From the NCBI GenBank assembly GCA_031216915.1, contig CM062289.1, positions 61,511,741-61,575,740 of the forward strand: a stretch of 64,000 bases of DNA, in the 5' to 3' direction. The notes under the pieces are model-generated. The model worked only from the letters and a program-made list of their open reading frames with translations, did no database searches and was not told the origin of the DNA. Positions 46,137 through 56,359 of this stretch are shown here, in pieces. Positions within the stretch are counted from its first letter, which is position 1. Each line of letters begins with the position of its first letter. The position numbers and the translations under genes are program-made. This DNA is from Pictodentalium vernedei. Lineage: Eukaryota > Mollusca > Scaphopoda > Dentaliida > Dentaliidae.

Positions 46137-46529
46137 AAGAAAACTCTCTAGCGATGTGTTCAGTTCGAAGGATCGAAACAGAATGACGCGACGTTATTCT
46201 TCTCCGGAATTTATTTCGACGTGACGGACGTTTTTGAAAACGTCACGACGTCACAACGTTTTTTCATCGATATTTTCATTGTCGATGGGTGTTTGTGTTT
46301 GTTTCCTATAGGATTATAGGTTAAAGTTGGGAAATTTAGAAAATTAGTATAGAAAGTAATGGGAAAGAAACACAATGGGAAACCAGAAATCTGATTGGTG
46401 GATTAACTTCGCTCTGATTGTTCAGTGTAAAAACATCTTGATCCTCATTAAATTTATTATTTAAAATCATGTAGTTAGGGGGGGTCATTTAAAGAAATTG
46501 CTAAATATAGACACTAACAATTAGTTAGG

Positions 46530-47253
46530 GGGTCAGTTAAGGATGTTACTAAAAATAGAGCGTAGGAATTTATAAAAATATAGTTCCAAGTAGAAGCAGA
46601 GGATTTCTGGGTAAATTTGTCCTATAGCACTACGTGCTACTCTTAATAGGGAAATAACACGTCATGGGATCCAAAAAAAAAGGGATTCTTAAAGAATTCT
46701 AAATAATACAACTTGACGGGTTTATTTGGGTAATTAAATGAGGATTCTGGGAAAATCCGAACCAGAAAATTACTCCACTTCAGTCGAATGCACCCCTTGT
46801 ACCCCTTAGTACTATAGCACTACGTGCTAAGCCGATAAAATGGGGAAATAAAGTCAATTTCGGTGATTTTGGGTGGATTTTGGTGATTTGGAAGGATTGT
46901 CGGGTTGTTTGTGGTAATCAGATTTACTCTTCTACAATCGAACACACCCTCAAAACATACCCCTAACCTATTAGAGGGTTTTAGGTCACATAGCAACCAC
47001 GTGCTACCATAGAAACCAAGAGGGCGGCCTCCAGTATACAAAATGGACGACGGAAACACGTATCACCCTAACAACACGCGCTGCGCATGCGCCCTCACAC
47101 CACGTATCACTATGGAGATGACGTCACATGGCCGCTCACGCGGGTTACCATGACAACACAACATGGCGCCACTGGGTCACGTGACTATGACGTCACATGA
47201 GATCATCCATGAGATCATCCAACCTTTACCTCATATGTACATGACATACTACT
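46530..47253. repeat. Polinton-type element 2, right end region
   Basis: Inverted counterpart of 39413-40140, ending CATACTACT. CACGTGACTATGACGTCACA and GCGCTGCGCATGCGC match the other end and, less closely, the right end of element 1. Confidence 0.85.
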
Positions 47254-47259
47254 TATGTC
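47254..47259. repeat. Target duplication TATGTC, right
   Basis: Matches 39407-39412 exactly, fixing the insertion boundaries of the palindromic element. Confidence 0.88.
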
Positions 47260-47538
47260 ATATATGTAATATTTTATCAGTCGGAACTCGATTCATTGCA
47301 GTCGGGACAAAACGGGTATACACCCCACAACTTCCCAAAGAAAGCGGAGCTTTGCCGGTGCAGCATTTCCCTGGGTAAAACGTTGGCTCCATTCAGCTTG
47401 GCCCGGAAAGTGGAACACGTACTGCATATATTGTATGCTATGGTATGTATAGTGACATATGTACACAAATGGCTCTGGGTATATAGTATGGGTATATTAT
47501 GGAATATCGACGGGAATGGTGAGATTTTTTTTGAAAGT

Positions 47539-47544
<6 letters not shown>

Positions 47545-47574
<30 letters not shown>

Positions 47575-47945
47575 TTAGGGTTTAATGGTATTTTAACAGC
47601 CAAGGTCATATCTTGTCGGTGACAGTTTTACGGGTGGAAGAAGCCGAGTACCCTTATAGAACCACCGAGCAACGACGGGCAGCTGCCAGCTCCCCAACAT
47701 CGAAACTCCGCACTGCAGCACAGGCAGGGTTAGATTGGATGAAGACATGAGCACCATCGACGGGCAGTAGGCCTTAGTACACGGCTTCACCGTGCCCTCG
47801 TGTGAACAATCAGGGTTAAGTGCCTTGCCCAAGGACACAACGCGGGAGTCCGAATCGATCGCACAGACGGTCACCCATCCAAGGACTAACCGGGCTCGAC
47901 GTTGCTTAACTTCAGTGATCTTTCGAGAACCGGTAACCAAAACGC
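47545..47945 (-). mobile_element. 5S rRNA-derived SINE with V domain and (TAAA)n tail
   Basis: On the minus strand the head contains GAAGTTAAGCAACGTCGAGC then CCGGTTAGTCCTTGGATGGG, close to the internal promoter region of 5S rRNA genes (47868-47913). The V signature CCTTGGGCAAGGCACTTAAC follows, then the shared 3' body ending CCCGTAAAACTGTCACCGAC, and a TAAATAAATA tail at 47545-47575. It is the most complete SINE in the window. It would have been transcribed by RNA polymerase III and moved by a LINE; it lies in an SLC22 intron. Confidence 0.85.
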
Positions 47946-47949
47946 CACT

Positions 47950-48480
47950 TTGAAAGTCTTACCCGCGAAGCGGTTGACGTTGCCAGTAACAGGAGATGTG
48001 ATTTGCTGGTTCTGACTCATCCAATTTTGCTCTAACCTTAAAAAATAGATTGCTCTTTAGTTAGAAAATTGTCAATGTAACCTTCAATGCTACTTCAAAC
48101 TCACAAATCACACATCAAAACTTGTCCTCACTTTTCTTGTCCGCAAGTTTTTGTTTTGCTCCAAAATGTGTAATTCCCTGTAGAAAATCCCGTGTTAATG
48201 AACACAATCGGCTGAATTAGTTTGTAGTATGTGAGTTTTCTGAGTTGCAAAACAGTTTTTGACTGAATGTTCGGGGATTTGGATGGAGAATGGGGGATTA
48301 AATGTTCTGTGGTGCCAATAAAGTCACAGGAATGCCCACCCCATCATTCATAAGAAAGCAAATGGCGTTTCAGACTGTAAATATTAAAAACATCTTCAAA
48401 AGGGTTGAAAAGCAAATGACACGGTAGCAAGGCATGTTTGTCCCCTAGTTAAACAAATCTAAATGACTACTTAATACTTT
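47950..48480. other. No gene recognised (intron)
   Basis: Intronic sequence next to the SLC22 exon. No further exon is seen here. Confidence 0.45.
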
Positions 48481-48482
48481 AC

Positions 48483-48565
48483 CTATATAAGAAGCAGGAA
48501 CAATAGCTAAAGCTGGCAGAGATGAAAATAAAACACTGATGCAAATTGTGCTGCGCCTCCCAATT
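48483..48565 (-). CDS. SLC22-type transporter, internal exon (GRR loop and TM9)
   Basis: An 83-base exon with acceptor TATCTTTTCAG and donor GTAAAG. After one base that completes an arginine codon split with the 55511-55645 exon, it reads IGRRSTICISVLFSSLPALA then IVPASYI. GRR after TM8 is the classic major-facilitator signature of SLC22, and the following hydrophobic run is TM9. It ends with one base of a split codon. The exon at 24550-24622 needs two bases from upstream, so these two are not neighbours: an exon for TM10 and the ELFPT-type loop must lie between them. Confidence 0.9.
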
Positions 48566-48569
48566 CTGA

Positions 48570-49015
48570 AAAGATATACAAACAATTTAGGGATCGTAGG
48601 ATAAACCTTTATGAAATTATGTGTTTCTGCCCTCACAGATAAAACACAGAAGCAGGAGAAAATTCAATAAATTAAATACTGGATTGTTTGGAATGGAACA
48701 AAGATAATACAGAAACTAAAACGAGACATGGGTATGCTGCATGTACAAACATGTTCTTCATCCCAGTAAAATTAAGAATATTTTCTGGTCGATGTTTTTA
48801 CCATTTTTTAATGAATACAGTATCAACCAGCAAAAAACTCCGGAAGTGGAGGAGGGGAGTGTGGTGGGTCAGTGCCCTTTTTCTCAGACATGAACTGGTC
48901 GAAAATACATTACCTTCCGAGAACTACAGTAACTGAGAGACTCTCGCGTATTCGCCTTTTAACGTGATTATACCAATGCCAATTGGGGTCGGGGTGGGGG
49001 TGGGGAGTATCATGA
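48570..49015. other. No gene recognised (intron)
   Basis: Intronic sequence with a G-rich patch near 48985-49005. Nothing nameable. Confidence 0.45.
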
Positions 49016-49019
49016 CTCC

Positions 49020-49715
49020 GATGATAATGCACATTTTATACCATGATTACTTATTCTAGTATATAAAAAAAAGCCTGTAACATAAATTTTAGCTTTATAC
49101 ACCAACTGTAATAAACACGCCAGCAATGGGATTTCAGAAGTAAAACTTTACACCCACAGTAGAACAATATCCCCTTGACCTTTGGTGACGTCGACCTCAA
49201 TGCAAACTTGCCTAAATTTATCGCACGTCGCCTCGCGAAGAGTGAAATGGAAGTGGCAATTATTTATTACGTTTTTAAATGGGTTTATCTCATAAGATGC
49301 CAAATATTAACAAACATGCATTGTCTCATGTTAATAAAGCATGCCCAACTCGAAATAGTATGTTATTATGTTATTGAAACGAAAAAGGCTCAGTTTCTGT
49401 TTTTCATTTCGTAACCCGGAGGTCCGTTGGCAGAAACATTGCTTGTGTTTGCAAAGAGTAACAAGGAAGTACCGCCCACCGATGCTCGTGTAAACAAAAA
49501 CAGATTCGCTCGTATGTACGTCTGATGCTCAGTAAAATCGAGAAAAAATAATAGCGACTCTTAATAATCTGACGATCATGGTATAAATAAAATATACCCA
49601 AAGTAGCTTGGTGTACCAAATGTTCACCACTCGTGGTGAAGTGGTGTTAACCACGCTCCGAACATTTGGTACACCAAGCTACTATGCGTATATTCTATAT
49701 GTCTCTCTATGCTAA
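49020..49715 (+). mobile_element. Family D element, copy 3
   Basis: The least interrupted copy: ACATTTTATACCATGATTAC, CATAAATTTTAGC, GCCAGCAATGGGATTTCAG, TTGACCTTTGGTGACGTCG, GACTCTTAATAATCTGACGA and a terminal hairpin TTCACCACTCGTGGTGAAGT. Near 49420-49475 it holds half of the family A/B palindromic core (CCCGGAGGTCCGTTGGCAGA) that the other copies lack at that place. Confidence 0.72.
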
Positions 49716-49719
49716 GAAT

Positions 49720-50055
49720 TAACACCGGAAGATAGAACCTCATGGTTCTCACACGACGTCATGATAATCTGTATTTATTTCGTGATTAATGACCCGAAAA
49801 GAGAATTCATGATGTTAGGAGAACCTCAGCAGCTCAAGTAAACTTCAAATTAAATTTTCCACTTCAGTGATCAAAACCTAACCTGTTGATAGTGTTTGGA
49901 TCTTCATCTTTATAGAAGAGAATATTTCATTTACATTTCACAAAACAAATGTCTGTAAAACGAACAACTGTTGAATTATATCATTTCAAAGGAATTTAGA
50001 AGTATTTATCTGATGAGAATATTGATTATTGCAGTTACTTTTTCATGGAATTACC
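49720..50055. other. No gene recognised (intron)
   Basis: AT-rich intronic sequence between a family D element and the LINE end. Confidence 0.4.
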
Positions 50056-50059
50056 GAAG

Positions 50060-50547
50060 AGAACCTGAATAAACTTCGGAGGATTCAGAATATTACAGCA
50101 CAAGTTGTCAAGCCGCTACTCAAATACTGTCGTATCTCACCAGTTGTGCACTCTCTTCATTGACTGTCAATTAGGTCAAGAATACAGTTTAAAATCCTGT
50201 TACTAACTTTTAATTGCATTCATTATATGGCGCCTTCATATCTTATGAGCATGATCCCAATTTGCACAATCACTAGAACTTTAAGGAATTCGTATATATG
50301 TGAAAAAAAAACCGAAACTCCAAATGTATGATGGCAGAGGATTTACATTGGTAGCTCTGCAACTATGGAATAATTTGAATGAAAAAATCAGAAATGCTCT
50401 AGGTGTTCAAACCTTCAATACTCGCCTCAAAACTCACCTTTTTAATGAAGCATTTTGAACTATTCACAGTATGTTTTTAATGTGTGATTGTGATGAGACC
50501 TGAGTATTTTGATATGAGTTGTGCTATAGAAACAACTAGACATTATA

Positions 50548-50590
<43 letters not shown>

Positions 50591-50605
50591 TTATTATTAT
50601 TATTA
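50060..50605 (+). mobile_element. 5'-truncated CR1/L2-type LINE, 3' end
   Basis: The plus strand encodes, in shifting frames, the C-terminal end of a non-LTR reverse transcriptase: LNKLRRIQNITAQVV, HSLH then IQFKILLLTFNCIH, MAPSYL, and finally LQLWNNLNEKIRNA...FNTRLKTHLFNEAF and a stop near 50457. This is the conserved ILLLT-(x)n-APSYL...LKTHLF end of CR1, L2 and Rex1 LINEs. A short 3' end and an (ATT)n tail at 50549-50605 follow. The rest of the element is absent, as expected from 5' truncation during insertion. Interrupted by frame changes and inactive. Confidence 0.85.
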
Positions 50606-50609
50606 TAAC

Positions 50610-52145
50610 GAATGAGGCTGATTGATAATCGCCAAAGATAAAAACTATACAAGTGACTGCTTGATTTCTAAAGCTTTATATATATTTAGTGGAACAATGT
50701 GCCAACTAAAATGCTTTAGTATTTCCGATGACACATTATTCTAGTCAAGGAACGACATATAATTATTCCATGTCTTGTGTGCAACCAGGTGGCATCTGCA
50801 ATGTAGGAGCATTGCAGATGACACCTTGCTGCACTCCAGATGGTACCTTATTCCACTTAGGGACAATATATAATGTGAATACTATTGAGTGACACATTGC
50901 ATTTTTGATACGCTGTAAACTTCCGATCTTAACTCACACCCAGAGTCAAGTGGACTTTTTAATACACCTTCACCGGCTGCTCTCGAATGCTTCTGGAGCC
51001 CTTGTCTAACAACGAAATGTATTGATGATTGTCCCTATAGGGGGGTTTTGTCAACAGTACGGTCACATAACCTCAAGAGGTTGTGGGAGAGTACTGTTGA
51101 CAACACTCCATGGTACCCTTTAATTTCGAACTTCGTATGCAATGAACAATCGACATACAGCGCTGGAGGGGTCACACGTATAGCACATGTATATATACGG
51201 ACTGCCCGGACATGTAATGTATTAAAATTTCTCTGTGTTAACACTTGCTTTACGCCATGTAAATGGTTAAAAGTGAATAAATGAAATGAAATGATATCCC
51301 GATAAATTATGTCAGCTGATTGTTCAGAAAGCCTAGGACAAACAGCCATGGCAAAGGGCACAACCAGCACCCAAGGTATATGAGAGCATGAAACATCCGG
51401 GGTATAAGGGCAAGTGAAACATCAGGGGTGTATGGTTCAAATGGAAGGTTTAAATGAAAGGTTTTCCCTTTCGCTCGCCTTGAAATAAAACTCGAACCGA
51501 AAAACCTGAAAATAGTCACAAATACCATCAGATTTCTGACAATTCAATCACATTTGGTTGATAGAAATTAAATAGTCGAAAATTAAATCAAACAACTTGA
51601 GAAAAATAAAATAAGAGCAAATATGTCAATAAAAAAACGTTCTGTTCACGCTGTTTCCAAAAACGACCCAAGGGATGTATCTCTAGCTGTTGTCTTCTGC
51701 TTTTGTAAAAAAAGAAAACAATTATTCAGGAGTTTGGTCCAAGAGACAGCAACGGCTCGGTGTTTAAAAAGCGACATCCAGGTATTAAATCTCCATTTAA
51801 TGCATGTTGGCGAAGATAACTTGTAATATGGTCGATTCCGAGGAGCGGAGGAGGAGAGTGTGAACCTAGTGTGTCCCAAATGTGATGTGTCAAGTTCCCA
51901 GTAATGAAATATTCCAGTTATATCAAGGCATGCATACAAGGAAAGCATGCCTTAATGGTGCAGTTGAAATATTAGTCAGTCAAGATTATAGTTAAAAAAC
52001 TCGAGACTTGTTTTAAATTTATATGAAATATACATGAGGAGACACGATCCATCATTCTTGTACAAAAGTACGTGGTTGCATGCAAGAACGGTTTGCCACC
52101 TGACAACTCCAATCCAGAAGAAAATGTCCCGGCTGAAAGAACCAT
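50610..52145. other. No gene recognised (intron); one imperfect palindrome
   Basis: Intronic sequence with no exon. An imperfect palindrome GTCAACAGTACGGTCACATA...GAGTACTGTTGAC lies at 51050-51102. 50780-50840 contains GTGGCATCTGCAATG with its inverted copy CATTGCAGATGACACC. Confidence 0.45.
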
Positions 52146-52151
52146 CGGGTA

Positions 52152-52465
52152 CATTTAAAGCTAGAAGTCCTGTCATGAACTTTGCGCTTATCTAGGCTTA
52201 ATTGCGCGTGGGAATTGCGCGCAATGTCCATATCGAATGGCAACCAAAGCACGGCAGGTTCTCCTGGTTACTCTTAGCAAACACATGCAATGTTTCTGCC
52301 AACGGACCTCCGGGTTACCCGGAGGTCCATTGGCTGAAACATTCCTTGTGCACATGCCATATGTACAGAATTTGATAGTCTTACCATGGTCCTAACGCAT
52401 AGATTAACGCGCAGATCGACGTGCTATTTGTGCGCATTTCATGACTGGACTTCTAGTTTTAACTG
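52152..52465. mobile_element. Foldback MITE, family B, copy 2
   Basis: TA flanks (52150-52151 and 52466-52467). The right end read on the minus strand is CAGTTAAAACTAGAAGTCC. The left end is slightly changed (CATTTAAAGCTAGAAGTCC). The core 52287-52346 is GCAATGTTTCTGCCAACGGA...CCGGGTTACCCGG. The rest matches copy 1 at 979-1279 in the same order. Confidence 0.82.
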
Positions 52466-52469
52466 TAGA

Positions 52470-53510
52470 TGGGGGCTGTGGGGAGGGGCGGGGTCCGTGC
52501 GAGAAAGTTTATGGAAATCAAAAACACAAATGCAAATGTTTGTGAATTTTAATTTTTCTTTTCTCTATTATAGATGTTACATCACTCGTAATTTGAAATT
52601 CAAATAATTTTAGTTCATCAATAAGTGCCCATATACCTCCGAATACAAATAAATGTTCGGCCATTAATGGTTACTTAACCATCATCTTGAGAAGGGTACA
52701 CCTCTTTTAAAGGATTGATGAAACAAAGACATTTTCAAATTAGCGTTTGAAAGCACCACTGCGAGTCGTTTGTGGCACGTAGCGCGGTCGTTAATTAAAA
52801 CAAAATATATGTATGAAAAACATTCATTTTGAGGCGACAATTTTACAAGCACGAAATAAAAGCCTGAGCGTCATTATGCAGAGCACACCGAACAACATTC
52901 CATTCGATGTCTATTTGAAATGCTTTACTTACCATCATGCATGTTGCTCGCGGGAAAAACGGCGGGTGACTGAAAATCTCTTGCCGAAAACATAAATAAA
53001 ATTTCAGCACATTTAACAAAACTCCCCCATGCAAATTGTATCGCCCTTTTAATCAGTGATTTTTTGAGTCAATTTTTCATCAGATTTAGCCACGGCTGCT
53101 TTAATGACAAATGTTTTTAAAAAATTAGTTAATCCACCAAATACGCATGATAACACAATTCCAGAATGCGCTTTGCAATAAAGTTAAATTTACATGTCTT
53201 GGGAATATAAGATAGTACTTCGATCTAGGGATCTAGCCAGAGGGTCTTGGTTCGGAGCGTGTTTTGCATTTAAAATTCCAAATCCCCCCTCCCACCCCCC
53301 GTCTACTGAACACCCAACTTCCAACATTATGTACCATTTTCATCCCTCCCCCACACCACCCCCGAGAGAATATCTCATCTGCGAAGTTTGAGTTTCCAAC
53401 TGCTGGAGTAATATTTACTCCAGTTGGAAAATCCCATGAAATGTGGTTCAAAAATCACCAAATGTCTCAAATGCACGATCACATATATATGTTAATATGA
53501 TGGATATACA
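52470..53510. other. No gene recognised (intron)
   Basis: Intronic sequence. A small hairpin AACTGGAGT... / TCCAACTGCTGGAGTAATAT sits near 53395-53430. A C-rich patch at 53285-53365 is low complexity. Confidence 0.4.
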
Positions 53511-53514
53511 CGAA

Positions 53515-54040
53515 ACGGCACACAAGTGTGAATGGGTAATCGATATGGCACGATTCCCAGCCCGGAAGGATTAAACGAGAGGCCGCATGCTTCGAGTTTT
53601 ATCTTTCCGCGATGGCACAAGTGCCATATCGATTAACCCATTCACACACGTGTGTCATTCTGCGTTTATTATGCGCCTTCACGTTTATAAAAAAAAAAAC
53701 AATTATTAGAAGGAATTCATTTGACAGCTATCAAGAAAAATGAACACATTTTATCGCCAACCAAATTTGCGAGGGGAACCCGTGTTACTCTTTCGTCCCC
53801 TGACACACAGAACACATTGGAACTCAGGGGACGATGTTCAGCTATCATTAGCGATTCAAATTGAGATTGCTTTGTACAATTTGTAGAAACGTCCAGTGAA
53901 ATGTCGTTTCTACTTAAAAGGAGTCCACCAACGATTTCCGTTCCGCATATATGTGCGGACCAGATTTTCATTTTCCTCATGGCCTAGTGCTGCTGCACAT
54001 TGGTATTACATAGAGCAGGCGTGTAAAAAAATATCATGGA
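53515..54040. repeat. Foldback element, family E, copy 3
   Basis: Outer arms CACACAAGTGTGAATGGGTA-ATCGATATGGCAC (53520-53552) and the inverted copy (53620-53655) precede CACATTTTATCGCCAACCAA and a shortened family E core (53795-53836). GATTTCCGTTCCGCATATAT follows. The second half matches 6300-6600. Confidence 0.65.
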
Positions 54041-54049
54041 ATCTACTAT

Positions 54050-54385
54050 CATAGGGAATGAAAATTTCAAACCCTGTGTGGTTTGAGACCTGAACTTTCT
54101 GAATATTGAAACCTTTAGCAGGGGCGGAGGGGATGAGGTCCTCCTAATCCTCCTACGGTCTCCACGCCCCTTCTGCCAGCTGCATATTTTTAATTTAATT
54201 ACTTTTTATGTAGTATTTAATTAATATAATTTGTAATTGCTATTTGTGAGTCGTATTCTCTATATTTAAATACCCTTTGTCGTCAGGAATGTGGCTAGAG
54301 GGTTTCAGCTGGGGGGTGCCACCGGTGCAAATTCCAACTGTGAGTAGTTTCGATAGGTGGTTGCACTGCAGCGCTGGGTGATATC
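54050..54385. other. No gene recognised (intron)
   Basis: AT-rich intronic sequence with nothing nameable. Confidence 0.4.
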
Positions 54386-54391
54386 TTTTAA

Positions 54392-54633
54392 CCCTTTTCC
54401 CAACGAATCGCCCGCATCCGTTCGCGTAATATGCAAATACAGCTGCTGAAAAAAAAATTATTTTTCGAAAAATTTCAACAAAACCATATGATGTGACCCC
54501 TCTTTGGAACGAGCTCGTCGAGCTCGTTCCAAAGAGGGGTCACATGATATGGTTTTGTTGAAATGGTTTTATAAAATTTTAAAAATGATATTTAAAATAG
54601 TGAATTTTGAAATCGTCTGCGTTGGGTAAAGGG
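54392..54633. mobile_element. TTAA-flanked foldback element, family C, copy 7
   Basis: TTAA at 54388-54391 and 54634-54637. Subfamily 1, very like the copy at 5203-5444: left part CCAACGAATCGCCCGCATCC, core CAACAAAACCATATGATGTG then ACCCCTCTTTGGAACGAGCT with its inverted copy, right end GTTGGGTAAAGGG. Confidence 0.86.
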
Positions 54634-54639
54634 TTAAAG

Positions 54640-55120
54640 TGATTATATATATAAATATATACACATGCTTATGAACCTTTCCGAAAATTTCCACTAGTCC
54701 TGAAACGGAAAAAGCATCATTTATAATGTGTCTGGGTTAGAAAATTTACCGGATTGATGTCAGAGGCGAAATTTTGAGGCCAATGTCAATTTTAGAGTAG
54801 GAAATTTGAAACTCAAGTTTCCAGTTGGAAATAAAAGATCAAAATTTCTCATCATTAAGTTGGAATTATAATATTTTTCATGAACAATGTTAATTTATTG
54901 AATTTCCAACTATTTGATTTTTGACCTCGGAATTTCCAACTATTGAGAAAATACTCCTAGCTGAGGGGCGGGGGGGGTTGGGTGAGACCCCCCCCCCCCC
55001 CCACACACACACACACACACTCACACCTGTCGACACATCCCTGTTTGTCGTATAGTCAACGCATTATCACAGCAACCAAACAATCGTGGTTGTCATATTT
55101 CTTGTGGTTGATTAGAACAG
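54640..55120. other. No gene recognised (intron); C-run and (CA)n tract
   Basis: Intronic sequence. 54989-55024 is about 14 C followed by CA repeats, preceded by a G-run. ATTTCCAACTATT-type words recur near 54820-54950. Confidence 0.4.
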
Positions 55121-55126
55121 GAGACA

Positions 55127-55347
55127 CAACTATAAAACGTTTACAATTGTATTGTCTAGAACGGTATTTTCTACCTATAAATATAACTGACTAAAGTGAA
55201 TGATAAACATTTTTAAAAGATATGGCAGCCAACAGGCAAATTGCCACGTCTTTGAAAATGCTAATGGTTCACTTCAACCAATTTATAGTCTTGGCAAGAA
55301 ATGCAATTCTAAACAAATACAAATGTAAACGTTTTATAGTATTGGTT
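55127..55347. repeat. Foldback element, family H, copy 2
   Basis: Ends ACTATAAAACGTTTACAATT and the inverted ACTATAAAACGTTTACATTT, with a central GGCAGCCAACAGGCAAATTGCC hairpin (diverged). Same layout as 8956-9180. Confidence 0.65.
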
Positions 55348-55510
55348 ACTGGTTAGTCAGATCAAACATGAGAAATACGACGTGTTGTTTGATCTGGCTA
55401 ATCTGATCTTGTCAACTCGATGAAATACGAGTCTTGCCCCCTCACCAAAACGAAATCTTTCTACGCCACTCTGATAATTGTATAACTATACTTTATGAAG
55501 CCATTCTCAC

Positions 55511-55645
55511 CTGTTGGTGAAGAACGTTGACATCAAAGGACCTGGAACTTCCACAAGACCATTTAGAAACAAGTTGATGTAGAAATTACCAGAAAGGTTG
55601 ACCACTCCGAATGTAACACCATAGAACGTAAGCCCAAATGAAAAC
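55511..55645 (-). CDS. SLC22-type transporter, internal exon (TM7-TM8)
   Basis: A 135-base exon with acceptor ACTTCTTCCAG and donor GTGAGA. It reads FSFGLTFYGVTFGVVNLSGN then FYINLFLNGLVEVPGPLMST and FFTN. This matches the SLC22 TM7-TM8 region (YG-(x)n-NL-GN-Y-N-F-GLVE-P), which is among the most recognisable parts of the family. It begins with one base of a split codon and ends with AG, completed by A of the 48483-48565 exon to make arginine. The exon before it was not found in the remaining 8 kb and probably lies beyond the window. Confidence 0.92.
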
Positions 55646-55649
55646 CTGG

Positions 55650-56210
55650 AAGAAGTGATAAAGTGTCAATATACATTTGTGTTAATACCTGAGATAATTT
55701 CCATATGATTGTGAATATTTATACTGGGGAGTACCGAAGAAAATTATTTTATCTTCACTTTTCCTCTTGGCAGTCGTGGTATCATATATCGAAATCTCAG
55801 AAGAGCCACGTAACATCAAAGAAGGGTAATGGAACGAGGTATTATTAAACTGTGTGTGTATAATGGACCGCTTTGCCCAAAATGGAGAAACACGGCAGTC
55901 ACGAGATTAAATGGCACGACAAAGACAAATTTGCACACACATATAAATTGGATAAAATTGATCGGTAGGAATGCCAGCAGTACAGAACTCTTGGTTAGAT
56001 TTCAGTCAAATAATGTTGTAGTCGAGAATACAGTTCAGTATAAGTAGACAGGGTTGGGACGAAGGTGAAAATGCAATCTGACAGCTTGAATATTTCGCTT
56101 CTGTTGTTTGCTGTAAACAAAACAAATCCTTTGAACATGAGCAGCCTTTTCACGGTCCAATAATATATTATAATTCCAATGCGTAAGACGGCTGCTAAGT
56201 GAATGTGTGA
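55650..56210. other. No gene recognised (intron)
   Basis: Intronic sequence upstream of the TM7-TM8 exon. No further exon is seen. Confidence 0.4.
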
Positions 56211-56214
56211 GGTT

Positions 56215-56280
56215 TATCAATCAATATTTTCAATGTGCAGCCTAAGGGCTGCACGTTGAAAATATTAATCAGTCTACCCC
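56215..56280. repeat. Foldback core, family F, copy 2
   Basis: ATCAATATTTTCAATGTGCA GCCTA and inverted copy, with GTCTACCCC at the right. Partner of 3723-3790. Confidence 0.65.
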
Positions 56281-56359
56281 AAAATAATAAATATTCACTC
56301 TTCCAATCGCACCCACTGAACTGATATGGAAGATACCACTAGCGTTCAAAGGGTTGAAA

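Larger units (their letters stand above)
39413..47253. mobile_element. Polinton-type fossil element 2: nearly full-length palindrome
   Basis: A 7841-base element starting AGTAGTATG and ending CATACTACT, flanked by TATGTC on both sides. Two arms of about 3.66 kb (39413-43083 and 43597-47253) are inverted copies differing at only about 2 percent of residues by eye. They flank a centre of about 0.5 kb that continues the right-arm coding region. Each arm has the terminal repeat and one polymerase B region. No integrase, protease, ATPase or capsid gene was recognised. It looks young but broken, with perhaps one or two breaks per arm. It lies in an SLC22 intron. Confidence 0.88.

Noticed and set aside
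39413-47253. The palindrome as a pure assembly error
   Set aside because: Not fully excluded, but the arms differ at scattered positions, the centre is asymmetric, and an exact 6-bp duplication flanks the whole. All three fit a real insertion better.
47865-47915. A 5S rRNA gene on the minus strand
   Set aside because: Only the internal promoter region is similar. It is joined to a V-SINE body with a TAAA tail, so it is a SINE head.
51035-51370. ORFs on both strands near 51.0-51.4 kb
   Set aside because: They are mirror images created by an imperfect palindrome and match no known protein.
5290-54545. Rho-independent terminators at the GC-rich hairpins followed by T runs
   Set aside because: The hairpins are centres of dispersed foldback elements in a eukaryotic genome and do not follow genes.
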